Below, piece by piece: positions 36,324 to 47,249 of a stretch of DNA of 64,000 nt. The position numbers and the translations under genes are program-made. The notes below the pieces were generated by a model. It searched no databases, was not told the origin of the DNA, and worked only from the letters and a program-made list of their open reading frames with translations. This DNA comes from Begonia masoniana (lineage: Eukaryota; Streptophyta; Magnoliopsida; Cucurbitales; Begoniaceae): contig CM039505.1 in the NCBI GenBank assembly GCA_022432975.1, positions 45,180,544-45,244,543 of the forward strand, written 5' to 3'. How positions within the stretch are numbered: position 1 is the first letter of the stretch; each line of letters starts with the position of its first letter.

Positions 36324-38053
36324 ACTTAGTTAACCTATGTGATTAATCATAGTAGCTCTAAATTGTTTATAATATCATATTTGGTAATAAACTTCATTTC
36401 ATTATGTGCCAAACTCTAAGTAATCTCTAATGTTCTTTATATATATCTCTTTATATTAATATAGATATTAACATCAATTTCTATTACTTCCATATATCTA
36501 AATAAATCAATATCCTCATAACTTCTATGTACATAACAATCAATTCTTCTAATTTTTTTCTATCCTTCAATCATAGGTAACTTAAATATCTAGTTTCCAA
36601 GTTTCATAATTCCTCAATCAATGATAGTTTTATAGTCTCTATATTTTCTCAGTGTTTGCATTTCCTCAAAAACCATTTGAATATATAATAATATTATTAT
36701 TTTTATTTTGGATTAATCATTCCAATATTTTTCCATCACAAGATCCACAATACTTTTATTACTTATTGGTCACCTCTAATTTCATCAAGATTTTCTTATA
36801 CTGTGATGATTATAAATTCTCATGATTTATTTATTTATTCTAAGATAACATTTATTTCCTAGAGTAATGCTCAAATCTAATCACTTGAATATAACTCTAC
36901 ACATAAATTTCTCAACTTTCCATTGATTCCTTAAAGCCTCAAAACGATATCCAATATCATTTCCATGTCTTCGAGTCGTTTAAAACATATTCAACCAAAT
37001 AACCAGTATAATCATACGACATACTTTAGCATCTTTTGTTTCATCAATTTCTCATTGATTTACTTTATCTACATTAATAGTTTATTAATTCAAATCCAAC
37101 TTCTAAGTACTCAAATAATATTTTTAGTAAATGCTCATATAGTATAAATCTTATGGGCGAATTGTTCTTAGAGACATCCGAAAACTATCAGTTCGCCCTG
37201 TTAATCCTTCGAGGCCCAAATAACTCGATTTCCCTCCATGAACTGTTTGTGTTAAAGGATTAGGTCGATCTCAAACTTGACATTATGGTGTACTCCAAAA
37301 AAATGATTCATAAGTGGTTGTTAATGGAGTTGAGGTTACTAAATTCTGAGGAGCAGGTATCAATATCTAAGCATCCTTAAATTTATCTTCATTATTCATT
37401 GTCTCGTCTAACATTTTCAAATTAATTCATAATATTACTCTATCTCTTATCTTTAGGGAATCCTTGAGAATGTTTTAAGTTGTGGTTAATGTATTTTCAT
37501 AATTTAGACACTAACCATTGCATGCCAATATTCTAAACTTTTCTTTGAGGAGTACATAAGGATACTAGTAAGGTTGGTATTTTTTAATACTCAAACATCC
37601 AATCGTGATTTACTTGCTTCTTATGCGTATCTTAGGCTCTAGGGTTTATACATGTTTTAAGGAAGTTTATTAATCTTGATCAAATCTTTTAATCGGGAGT
37701 AATCGCTATTTTAGATTTAGGGACAGATCTACATCACAGTACATCACAAAGAAAACTTCAAAAATTTAAAAACTTATACTAAAATGTAATTTAAAATAGT
37801 TTGAAACTGCTTTAAATAAATATTTGAAGTTCTTAAACAAAATATATATTAAAGTTCTAAAAAATATTTAAGATTTTATAAAAATATTTGCAAAAGAATA
37901 AAAGAAAAATTACTTACTTTAAAACCAACTACAAAAATCATCATACTTTTATATCAAAATATAAACTTTTGATCACTCACTTGCTAATTGACAATCTTCC
38001 AGGTGCACGTGAACATACAAAGTAGTCTACAGAATCATTTTATAAACCTTGAT
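36324..38053. other. AT-rich sequence without recognisable genes
   Basis: No coding similarity that I can see. It lies between LTR E and the primer site of element F, and so is most likely the leader or remnant of F's internal region, on the minus strand. A short direct/inverted-looking block around 37155-37200 (gcgaattgttc ... cagttcgccc) is the only structure noticed. Confidence 0.4.
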
Positions 38054-38065
38054 TCTCTGATACCA
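38054..38065 (-). other. Primer binding site of element F
   Basis: Minus-strand tggtatcagaga three bases from the LTR end; shows that F reads right to left and that the LTR at 38069 is its 5' LTR. Confidence 0.88.
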
Positions 38066-38468
38066 TTTTGTAATGCCCCAATTTAAAAATCCCTAATTTG
38101 AAACCCTAATTTTTAAAATCCCTAAAATTTTCCCTAAATTGATTTGAAATCGAGCACTAAACCTTAATTTGAAAATTGAGACATTAATTGAAAACTTTAA
38201 TTTTGCGGAAGCTTTGTAATAAATTTGTCAAAATCTTGAAACTAACGCATAATTAAAACAATTTATGAAACTTTGTTTAATGATAAAAATTCGACATAAT
38301 TATTCAAACTCTTAAATTGAAATAAAACCTTAAATATCGTTTAAAAATTTAAAACATACTAAATTAAATTTTTTTCTTTGAACTCAATAATGTCTTCTTC
38401 TTCTGTATGTTTGCTTGCCACTGAAGGGTTCTCAATTGCAGCTAGTTCTTCTTCAGATAAAAATTCAC

Positions 38469-38891
38469 CTACATCACAAGTGAAAACTATAAGAAAACTC
38501 AGTAAGTGTAAATACGTGCAAGTTATAAAACTTTTACTTTTACTTTTACCGAATCCTGTTAACAGTTTCATACTGGTTGAAAACTCAACCTTCTTTTAAG
38601 ACTTATCCATCTCATTGTCGTTCAGGCTTTGTCATCTTTTACTTTTACTTTTAACGTTCAAGCTCACCATCTCACTGTCGTTCAGGCTTTTGCTATCACA
38701 TTTTCTGTCAATTCCATCATTTTCATATACATACAAATATCCTACCCATTTTATCTTTTAAATAATTCTATGTTGATACTCAAACATATGTGCTCAACCA
38801 TCGAAAACGTGTAATAAAATAAAATAGTAAAAAAAAATAACATATATCCTGTGATGTAGGACCGTAGCCAAAACGTTGTATTTGCACTTAC
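38469..38891 (-). other. Putative leader intron in LTR F
   Basis: Minus strand: donor AA|GTAAGT (38893-38886) and acceptor GATGTAG|GTGA at 38469, arms of 11 bases (cctacatcaca / tgtgatgtagg), and CTTACTGAG-like sequence (minus strand of ctcagtaag, 38498-38507) before the acceptor. Confidence 0.42.
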
Positions 38892-39703
38892 TTGGATTCC
38901 GAGCAATAAGTGTTTATCGGGATATTCTAAAAATTCTAAAATAATATCATGCTCAAATAAAATATTTGGTATTAAAATCCTACTTAATAAATCCAATATC
39001 TAAATAATTAGAGTAGAAATTCCTTACTTTGCGTTATCAGGTCGGATCAGATCGGTTGAATTGATTTGGATTGAATCGGACGGCTCCTAAATTTTTCCGA
39101 CCTAATTCGGATATAAATGTTATAATCTCACTTAAATTATTCCAACTTTAGAAGAATTTGGGCAGAAAATTCTTACTGGATAAATCTTCAATCGGTCCGG
39201 TTTGATTCAGGTAGAAATTTGGTTCGGGTCTGATTTGGGTGAATAGTATCAGGTCGAGTCGGGTGAACAGTGCCGGTTCAGTTTTGGGTCTGTGAACAGT
39301 ACCGGTTCGGTTCAAGTCGGGTGAACAGTGTCGGGTCGGGTCGGTTTGGTTCACTGCTAGGTCCGGTTCGATCAAGAATGCAATAAATGAATTGGTTCAG
39401 TTTTTCTTTAAAACTGAACCAGTGTCTTTCTTCTTCACGATTTCTACAAAGAGTGAGAGGGAGAGCATTAGTGAGGGAGAGTGAGAAATAGAGAGCGATC
39501 GAGCGAGCGATAGAGGGAAAACAGAGAGAGACGGAGAGTTTTACTCCGATGGGTCGTCAACGGAGGTCAAGGGAGCTTCGTCGGAGGCTGAGTGGTGGTC
39601 GGAGTTTGCTGCTTTTGGAAGACTGAGGTAAGTTCTTCTTCTTCTTCTTTCTGAAGAACTCGAGAGGGAGAGCTGGTGGTGTGAGATTCCTCCACCCAAA
39701 CCC

Positions 39704-39715
39704 CTCTATTTATAG
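39704..39715 (-). promoter_or_regulatory. TATA box of LTR F
   Basis: Minus-strand CTATAAATAGAG. The same motif is at 62891-62902 in LTR G. It lies about 0.8 kb upstream of the donor-like site, so the candidate intron would be in the transcript leader. Confidence 0.6.
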
Positions 39716-40261
39716 GAGAGGTTTGTAACAACCTTTCCGATAAATCTGAGTTCGGGTTGGATTTACAACTGATAAATCTGATTCTAAATCGGATTTCCAG
39801 AGATTTTCTTGGTTGGAAATCCAAACTTCCTCTGAATATGGATGATTTTTAGACTAGGTTCATTGATTGTTGTTTCCCCAAAATCCAGGTTCAAACGGAT
39901 TTACAGACCTAGAAAATCTGATTCCCAATCGGGTTTGCAGAAACGCCCTCTGCTGTTAGTGTTTTTGGACTGAATTCAGGCTAGATTCATATTGAATCGA
40001 TATCTTAGGGGTTTTTAGGAATCAAATCTTAGATTAGGTTTTTGATGGAGAAAGAGATAATATTTGAGACGAAGATGAGTGATTTTGATTTTGATTTTTC
40101 AACAAATTGGCATAATCTCAGAGAAAATCTTTCATTATTTAGGAATAATTTAATAATTTATTAAATTTGAAAGATTCATCTATCATGGATTAGTTGAAAT
40201 ATTTAAGATTTTATCTTAATTTAAATTTCAAAATTTCATTTTAAAATTTGAAGATGTTACA

Positions 40262-40645
40262 GTAAGTCTTTATGGCCGAATCAAAGAAGAGTCAAATCAT
40301 ACCTAACCAAATTATCCTAAACTATATGCATGCATGTTTTAAAGAAAATAATAAGTTCAATGTTTGCCAACAAAATACAAAGAAAAAGGCCAATGTTCGC
40401 CCAAATAAACACATAAAATAATTTGGTTACATAGTGTTGATTTTTGGGAAGACAAATTTCATCTTCGATGATTCTAATCCAAGCTTTAAGAAGGCCTTTT
40501 CCTACAAAAACTCACAAACCAGTTAGATGAAAGAATGGTTAAGTTACATACCTTAGTTCGTGTTTGACGGGTAGAAGTCCGTGGCACATCATCCTCTTCC
40601 GGGTGATTGAGGATTTGACCTCAAATCCTTCGATTTGCGAACCCG
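40262..40645 (-). pseudogene. 3' end of CRM-like pol and 3' UTR, minus strand
   Basis: On the minus strand, 40645-40555 encodes a tail with LRSN-like and DDVP..TRQTRTK motifs that resembles the end of the plus-strand pol near 46135-46215. The remainder is the 3' UTR. A second copy lies at 43299-43664 in the same orientation. Element F sits in this UTR close to where the LTR would begin. Confidence 0.65.
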
Positions 40646-41077
40646 TTATTCTATAGATTTCCCTTTGTTTTTGAACTTGGGTTTTATCATCCATACCAAG
40701 AATGACAATTGGGTCATCATGTTAAAATAGTCATTGGTTAGGGTTTTTGGAACTGGGCCTTCGAAAAGATTTGTCCACAAATCCAAAGGCTTGTCTAGAT
40801 CGACATTAACTTCTTCACCCTGTTTCCACACGTGGACTTGCCATGCAAGCAATTTGTGGCCCCGCAATGTGTGTGGGTTGGTGTATCCTACCCCTTTGGT
40901 CTCTTTAAGCCCTTTACCTTGGCTTGATATTACTCTTAGCTTTATAAGCCTTTTATGACAATGAGGCTTTAATCCTCTAGGCCCTCTAATAGTTTCACCT
41001 ACAAAAAGGACGTACTCGTTTGGTATAAATTTTGGCCAAGGACTCAGTTGGGTTTGAATTAAGGTTCTCACAGGCAT
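40646..41077 (-). CDS. Unrecognised 143-codon ORF
   Basis: Open from MPVRTLIQTQ to KNKGKSIE. I do not recognise the protein. It contains KPLDLWTN near its end, similar to the LDLR.N motif of the CRM-like pol tail, and is followed at once by the pol-tail remnant. It lies in the internal region of the minus CRM-like element between a gag-like start and the pol end. It could be a degenerate or alternatively framed part of that element, or captured sequence. Composition gives no sign of a membrane segment or signal peptide. Confidence 0.35.
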   Translation of the reverse strand: MPVRTLIQTQLSPWPKFIPNEYVLFVGETIRGPRGLKPHCHKRLIKLRVISSQGKGLKETKGVGYTNPHTLRGHKLLAWQVHVWKQGEEVNVDLDKPLDLWTNLFEGPVPKTLTNDYFNMMTQLSFLVWMIKPKFKNKGKSIE

Positions 41078-41159
41078 ATCACACCAATTTCAGAATTCAA
41101 AATTGGTCGTAATCTCTACTTTCACAAACTTCACAATAACTACTTTATAATTTCAACAA

Positions 41160-41423
41160 TTATGGCCTAGGATAATAACTAAGCTCATTTAATTGCCTTT
41201 GAATACCAACATCATTAACAACCAGTTTAGATATTAAAATTGGTTCTCGGTTTGGATGGTGAGGAGGTCCAATAAGCGGCTCGATCCAACCATAATCAAA
41301 GTATCTCCTATTTTGAACTCTAGGCCTAGGTGGTTCGAGTTCTCGCCTATGTATAGATTCTTGGGATTCCTTAAAGATCTTAATCCTTATTTCTTTTAAT
41401 ATGGCATCACGCTTTAAATCCAT
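41160..41423 (-). pseudogene. Possible gag N-terminus of CRM-like element
   Basis: 87 codons (MDLKRDAILKEI...), charged, with an RRELEPPRPRVQNRRYFDYG segment like the arginine-rich start of gag in CRM-type chromoviruses (from memory of the family, not a search). Position fits: downstream of the primer site at 42298-42310 on the minus strand. It stops before any gag core, so the element has a large internal deletion between gag and the pol end. Confidence 0.45.
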
Positions 41424-42297
41424 TTAAACGATTTGGCCTAATCAAATTCAAAGGATTCTTAAAACAACACCTACCTTAAAGGAATCAAATAAATCAAAGA
41501 AATAGAAAGGTTAGATAACAATATAAAGCTCCAGGTTGAATATAATAATCCTCACAATTTACCCAAAAGAGATAGGTTAACTTTAATGGAACTAAAAGAT
41601 AATCACCAGAATATCACAACAACTGTTTCGATGAAACAGCAGAATAGAAAACCAAAAAACCAGCAACAACAAAGAAGGACAACTTGTATATCCAAACAGA
41701 AAATGCAGCTAAAATTGAAAAATTATCCTAATAACACTAACCACAATAATGACCAAAATAACACAGCAACTTGACAGACACATCCTAGAAAATAAAACAG
41801 GATACTTAAATCAGAAATTACTATAAGCTAAGAAACAGAAAAAACCAGAATCGATAAAAAGATACTTAACAACAGCGAATGCTGGAGATTTTATGCTTTA
41901 AGGATACATTATCATGCTGTAAAATAAATAAAAACATAGCTAAAGAAACACAAGTTAAATATCCTAAGTAACTAAATAGAACATTACACTAAAACATGAA
42001 AATACATTCGGTTTAGCACCATAAATAGAAACGATAGAAACCGAATAGAAAAGCAAGTTTAGTAATTATTTTAGTCTTCATTTTCTCAACTTGTTTAATC
42101 TTTAAAAATGTTAGAAAATGTTACAAGAACTTGTTGTAAGATAAGACTAACAAACAACTCAAATAGCTTCAGGCCTTAAAATATTTTCTTCTCGGCCATT
42201 CTCTTAAACTAAACTCATTAGAAGCATGATAAATAAACCAAAACTATATGAAATGAACAAGCAAAAACATTCAAATCACACAAGGGAAGCAGCCTAT
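41424..42297 (-). other. Leader of the minus CRM-like element
   Basis: A-rich on the plus strand, no coding signal seen. It lies between the primer site and the gag-like ORF. Confidence 0.45.
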
Positions 42298-42310
42298 GCT
42301 CTTGATACCA
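42298..42310 (-). other. Primer binding site of CRM-like element
   Basis: Minus-strand tggtatcaagagc, an initiator-methionine-type primer site with one extra base, two bases from the LTR end at 42313. Confidence 0.75.
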
Positions 42311-42312
42311 AA

Positions 42313-43298
42313 TGACACGATACAACCCTACAAAATGAAGTTGAAAAAGGCACACATCATGGTCGGTTCTCACTCAGCTCAATCCAAAGAGAACCCCATC
42401 ACAAAGCAATAGAACTCAATCAAAACTTAACCAAATACCACGAAAATTTATAGAGAACTTACTAGACATGTGAGAGGCAGTCCCTTAAATTTTTAGAGGA
42501 AAACTCACTCAGATGAGAGAGTTGTGCAAGCACAACCCTGACTGGAAAATCCCTACTATGGAATACTCCAGCTCAAGGCCAGGTTTACCACCTCCCTACT
42601 ATGGTTCCAACCTCAAAAGAAAGCAGAGGAAATGTGTCTATAAGAGTCCACAAGAAACCAAAGACTTGGAGACAATGGAGGGCCACTCCGGTCGGATGTT
42701 ACACACTGAGGATTCAAAACTAGGCAGCCGAAACTCTTCTAGGTTTTGAGAGAAAAAGAACTGATTTTATTTCACCCAAAACTCCTGATACAATGCTGAA
42801 ACAATGTTTAAATATGTCCTAGGGTTGGCTAGGGATTCGGCCAAACAAAGAAGGAAAAGATCGGACAAATATGGAAGTAGCCGTTGGAAGGTATCGGCCA
42901 TACAAGCGCGCGTTCCTTCTTCAGCAACCGATGTGATGACGGGTTTTGGTCTGCATGAAATCCTCTCATTGGTCTCTAGATCTAGCTGGAGTGTCGCTGA
43001 GTTGGCGTGAGTTCAAATGGTTGGAGGGAAATGATAAAACATCTTCTATTATGCTCCGCCATGTGATCCATCGCGCGCGCTTGATGCTCGGCCGTGTGAT
43101 CCACCTTGTGCGCTCTGTTGATGATTGTGACAAAGGTCGGGCCAGCTTTCCATGCATGAGTGGTCCAAGCCCATCCTTGTGTAATTCATCCAGCAGGTCT
43201 CTTTCAAGGGTGACTTTTTAGCTGGTCCTTGTAAGTATATTCATCGAGTTGGACCTTGCATGTGCGTTCATCAATTCGGTCCTTGCATGTTCGTGGCA
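42313..43298 (-). mobile_element. LTR of CRM-like element (K)
   Basis: 986 bp, TGACAC at 42313 and GTGGCA at 43298 (plus-strand view), short inverted ends TG..CA. On one side lies the primer site (42298-42310), on the other a purine-rich tract (minus strand of 43299-43314) and then pol tail and 3' UTR. It thus serves as 5' LTR for the sequence on its left and as 3' LTR for that on its right. The length is typical of CRM LTRs. Confidence 0.7.
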
Positions 43299-43426
43299 TC
43301 CTTTGTTTCGGTGGTAAGTCTTTATGGCCGAATCAAACAAGAGTCAAACCATATCTAACCAAACTATCCTAAACTATATGCATTCATGTTTTAAATAAAA
43401 TAATAAGGTCAATGTTTGCCAACAAA

Positions 43427-43460
<34 letters not shown>

Positions 43461-43664
43461 AATGTTCGCACCAAACAAACACATAAAATAATTTGATTAC
43501 ATAGTGTTGATTTTGGGAAGACAAATTCCCTCTTCGATGATTCCAATCCAAGCTTTAAGAAGTCCTTTACCTTCAAAAACTCACAAACTAGTTAGATGAA
43601 AGAATGGTTAAGTTACTGTACCTTGGTTCGTGTTTGACGGGTAGGAGTCTGTGGCACATCAAAT
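43299..43664 (-). pseudogene. Second copy of CRM-like 3' UTR and pol tail
   Basis: Near-copy of 40262-40575, from gtaagtctttatggcc to ctgtggcacatca. It contains an A run of about 30 (43429-43458) that in the other copy is a shorter A-rich stretch. At about 43664 it joins plus-strand pol, an inverted junction. Confidence 0.75.
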
Positions 43665-46225
43665 CCGAAGGAAACTAAAGAGTTGTAAAGTTAAGAGGAA
43701 GATTTGCTAGAGAAGGGTTACATTCTGGAATCAATGAGCTTGTGTGTCGAACCTACCCTTCTAGTACCAAAGAAGGATGACTCAATGAGAATGTGTATGA
43801 ATAGTCGAGTCATTAACCAAATCACCATCAAGTAACGTTTCCCTATTCCTCGGCTCGAAGACATGCTAGATGAGTATGGCGGAGCATCCTATTTTTCCAA
43901 GGTGGATTTAAAAAGTAGCTACCACCAAATTTGAATGAAGGAAGAAGATGAGTTGAAGACGGCTTTCAAGACCAAGTTTGGGCTTTTTGAATGGTTAGTG
44001 ATGTCTTTTGGCCTTTTCAATGCTCCTAGCACTTTTATAAGACTCATGCACTTTGTCCTTAAAAAGTTTTTGGGTAAGTTTATAGTAGTCTACTTCGACG
44101 ATATTTTGGTGTATAGTTCGTACTTTACATCTCACACAGAGCACCTTGGAACTCTCTTTGAAACTCTTAGAAGCGCCAAACTTTTTTGAAAATTTCAAGA
44201 ATTGTTCTTTTGCTCAAGAGATAGTATATTTTCTTGGTTTCATCATCATAAAAGATGACATGGAGGTCGATGAATCAAAGATTGAGGCCATCAAAGATTA
44301 GCCAATTTGGGTTTCGGTGGTAAGGAGTTTCCATTGTTTGGCCTTTTCTATATGCGATTCATTAAGGACTTTAGTTCTATTATGGCCCCAATCACCGATT
44401 GTACCAAGAAACGAAAGGAGTTTCAATGGACTCAAGATTGCCAACAAAGCTTTAAGTCAATAAAGGAGAAATTATGTGATGCACCTATTTTTATGCTACC
44501 CGACTTCAATAAAGTTTTTGAAGTAGAATGTGACGCATCCACGTTGGGAATCGAAGCATTACTCATGCAAGAGAGTAAGCCACTTGCATATTTTAGCGAG
44601 AAACTCAAAGGAGCCACCCTCAATTATTCGACTTATGACAAGGAATCTTTTGCCATCATCCGAGCTCTTGAGATTTGGCAACATTACCTCCTATCGAAGA
44701 AGTTTATTATCCACACCGATCATCAAGCTCTCAAGCATATTAAAAGTCAAGGAAAACTCAATCGGAGACACGCAAAATGAGTGAAATTTCTTGAACGATG
44801 CCCCTACATCATCAAGTATAAAAGGGGGAAACAAATGTGGTTGTCGACGCCCTTTCTAGGAGATATGCCCTTCCTAATCGAGCTAAGTACAAAGTTTTTT
44901 AGGTTCAAATGGATCAAGAGCACTTATGTGGGGGATGTAGATTTCAGCCAATGGTATGATAAGTGCAAGGAGAAGGCCGAAGGTGATTATCACATAGCAA
45001 ATGACTACTTATTCAAAAGGGGTAAATTGTGTATTCCAAGAGGGGGCATTCGAGAGTCCATAATCAAGGAAGCTCATGGTGGCGGATTTCTAGTCATTTT
45101 GGTGAAAAGAAGACCTTGGATATAGTCAAGGAACATTTTTATTGGCCTCACCCACTTTGAGATGTGCATCGGGTACTAGAGAAGTACATTGTTTGCAAGA
45201 AGGCTAAGAGTAAAGTGCTATATCAAGGGCTTTACTTACCATTATCGGTGCCAAGCCACCCTTGGGAAGAAGTTAGCATGGACTTTATTTTTGGACTACC
45301 CCGCACAATCCGAGCTAAAGAATCAATTATGGTAGTCGTGGATCGTTCTAAAAAATGGCGCATTTCATTGCGTGCTCCAAAATTGATGATTCATTGCTCA
45401 TAGCCGAATTATTTTTCAGGAAGTGGTTCGCTTGCATGGGGTGCCTAAATCTATCATTTCAGATAGAGACACTAAGTTCCTAAGCTCTTTTTGAAAAACC
45501 ATATGGAGTAAGCTTGATACGATGTTGCACTTTAGTACATCATTCCACCTTCAAACGGATTGCCAAACCGAGGTAGTCAATTGGACCTTGGGAACTTTAT
45601 TGAGAAGCATAGTGGGCAAGAGGCTCACCGATTGGGACATTAAACTCTCATACATTGAATTTGCTTATAATAGGAGCGTGCACATCTCAACTCAAATGAC
45701 CCCATTTGAGGTGGTGTATGGGTTCAACCCTCTCAGACTGTTTGACCTTATACCAATACCCATGAAAGACCTCGCAAACCCTATGAGATCCATCAAGGCC
45801 AAACAAGTTAAGAAGATACATGAAACGGTTTGAAAGACCATTCAAAAGAAAAACGAGACATATGCGAAGCAAGCAAACCGAGGGCGAAAAAAGGTTATCT
45901 TCAAGGAGGGGGATCTAGTTTGGTTACACTTAAGGAAGGAGAGGTTTCTGAATCAACAAAAATCCAAGTTACTCCCTAAAGCCGATGGTCCATTTAAGGT
46001 TTTAGAGAGAATCAACAACAACACGCACAAACTCGAACTTACCGGTGAATATGGAGTCTCGGCTCCTTTCACTGTGCAAGACTTATCCCCCTACATCGGA
46101 GAAGAGGATGACCTAGAGCGTGACGAGCCCCTGGATTTGAGGTCAAATCTTCAATCACCCGAGCGGATGATATGCCACGGGGTGCCATCACTCGGTCTCG
46201 TGCCAAATCCTTGGCCTAGAATTTA
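43665..46225 (+). pseudogene. CRM-like chromovirus pol fragment
   Basis: Plus-strand pol from within reverse transcriptase to the end. Seen: [14 protein letters not shown] near 43760, [21 protein letters not shown] near 44095, RNase H ([20 protein letters not shown] near 44527; [20 protein letters not shown] near 44714), integrase zinc and core (45000-45720), and an ending with TRSRAKSLA near 46190. Stops and shifts occur near 43833, 43932, 44186, 44300, 44778, 45123, 45402, 45493 and 45831. It lacks gag, protease and the first part of reverse transcriptase. The clade call rests on the YFDDILVYS form and the TRSRAK tail. Confidence 0.85.
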
Positions 46226-47210
46226 CCTAACTAATTGTCTTTTTTTGTAGGTGGATCATCCTTGAATCAATTGGAGTTGGAGCCAAGTCTTCAAGACATG
46301 GAAAAGCCCTACCATTTAATATCATGGGAGCATGCTCTTCGGCCATGCCAATGTTGAAGAAGGAATTTTTCTTCCTTAACATCAACTTGTGTAATCGGCT
46401 AGTAGTTTTTTTGCTTCTCTTTCTTTTGTTTTGTTTGTTATTTAAATTAGTTGAACATTATTGCCTTTAGTTGGCACGTGGGAGGGTCATTTTGGAAGCC
46501 AAAGCTTTAGGTTAAAAGGACATTAGGAGAGAGGAGGGACTTTGCCAAAATGGCCATGCAAGGGTGTCCTCGGCTAGCTCACTTGGTCGAGCCTTTCCCC
46601 TTTTAGCACCACTTTGTTGGCTGTTGTTTTTGTAACCCTAATTGTGTTGAAGGTTGATGGTGTAAATACCTTATGGCTGCTGAAACTCACTTTTGAATGC
46701 CATAATTTTCAGATAGAGCTTTGAGCTTTTCGGTCTTCCATTTTCTCTTCATCGGTGAGTTACATCCGAGAGAGTGATGAGTGTTTGTTTCTGATTTTTG
46801 AGGGACAAGTTGGTGATCCTTACTATAGCCTTCCTCCTCCCTTTTTGGTGTGGAGAAACCTCAGCAAGGTTGCATTTCCATCCCTTCATTTTTGCAAGTT
46901 GGAGTGTTCTTTTTCCAAAGAAGAACAAAACCGGAGGTGGTGCACATTTATCACCATCCAAACCAGCTGTCTTCTATCATGATTATCTTTCCAACCATAG
47001 CGATTCAAACTCTAAAATTTTAGGAGTGTTCTGTACACTCCCAAGGTAAACTCGTGTTAAAATTTTAGAGAATTTGAACTTATATTGAAGATTTTCTGCT
47101 TGTTGGAATCTGGGGATTATTGGTTATTGTCAATTGGAAAACCGAGTTGAACTTGTGCTTGTGGTTGCCCCACAGGTTGTCATAGGTTAAACTATATCAT
47201 TATCACAACA
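46226..47210 (+). other. CRM-like 3' UTR, then probable 5' LTR of copia element H
   Basis: 46226-46420 resembles the UTR at 43316-43620 (gaagaaggaattttt, acttgtgtaatc). From about 46450 the sequence changes. It has a TATA-like gtaaatacc near 46662 and ends cacaaca at 47210, directly before a degenerate primer-like ttggtgtggtgagc and the copia gag start. The left end of this LTR could not be set. Confidence 0.45.
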
Positions 47211-47249
47211 ATTGGTGTGGTGAGCAGGAATTGTTTTCTTACAGTATCC

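Larger units (their letters stand above)
38069..40261 (-). mobile_element. 5' LTR of element F
   Basis: Minus orientation, TGTAATGCCCC at 38069 to GATGTTACA at 40261. It is the same family as LTR G (61262). It has copies of a cgttcaggc repeat (38615-38690), the cctacatcaca/tgtgatgtagg arms (38468 and 38850), repeated gggtgaacagt blocks (39235-39330) and a clear TATA box. The flank gtaag at 40262 belongs to the CRM-like element into which F inserted. Confidence 0.85.

Noticed and set aside
37150..37200. Inverted repeat suggesting a MITE (gcgaattgttc ... cagttcgccc)
   Set aside because: The arms match poorly and no target duplication was found.
43429..43458. Poly(A) tail of a LINE or retrogene
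   Set aside because: The sister copy at 40375-40395 has a shorter A-rich stretch in the same place with matching sequence on both sides, so it is a local expansion.
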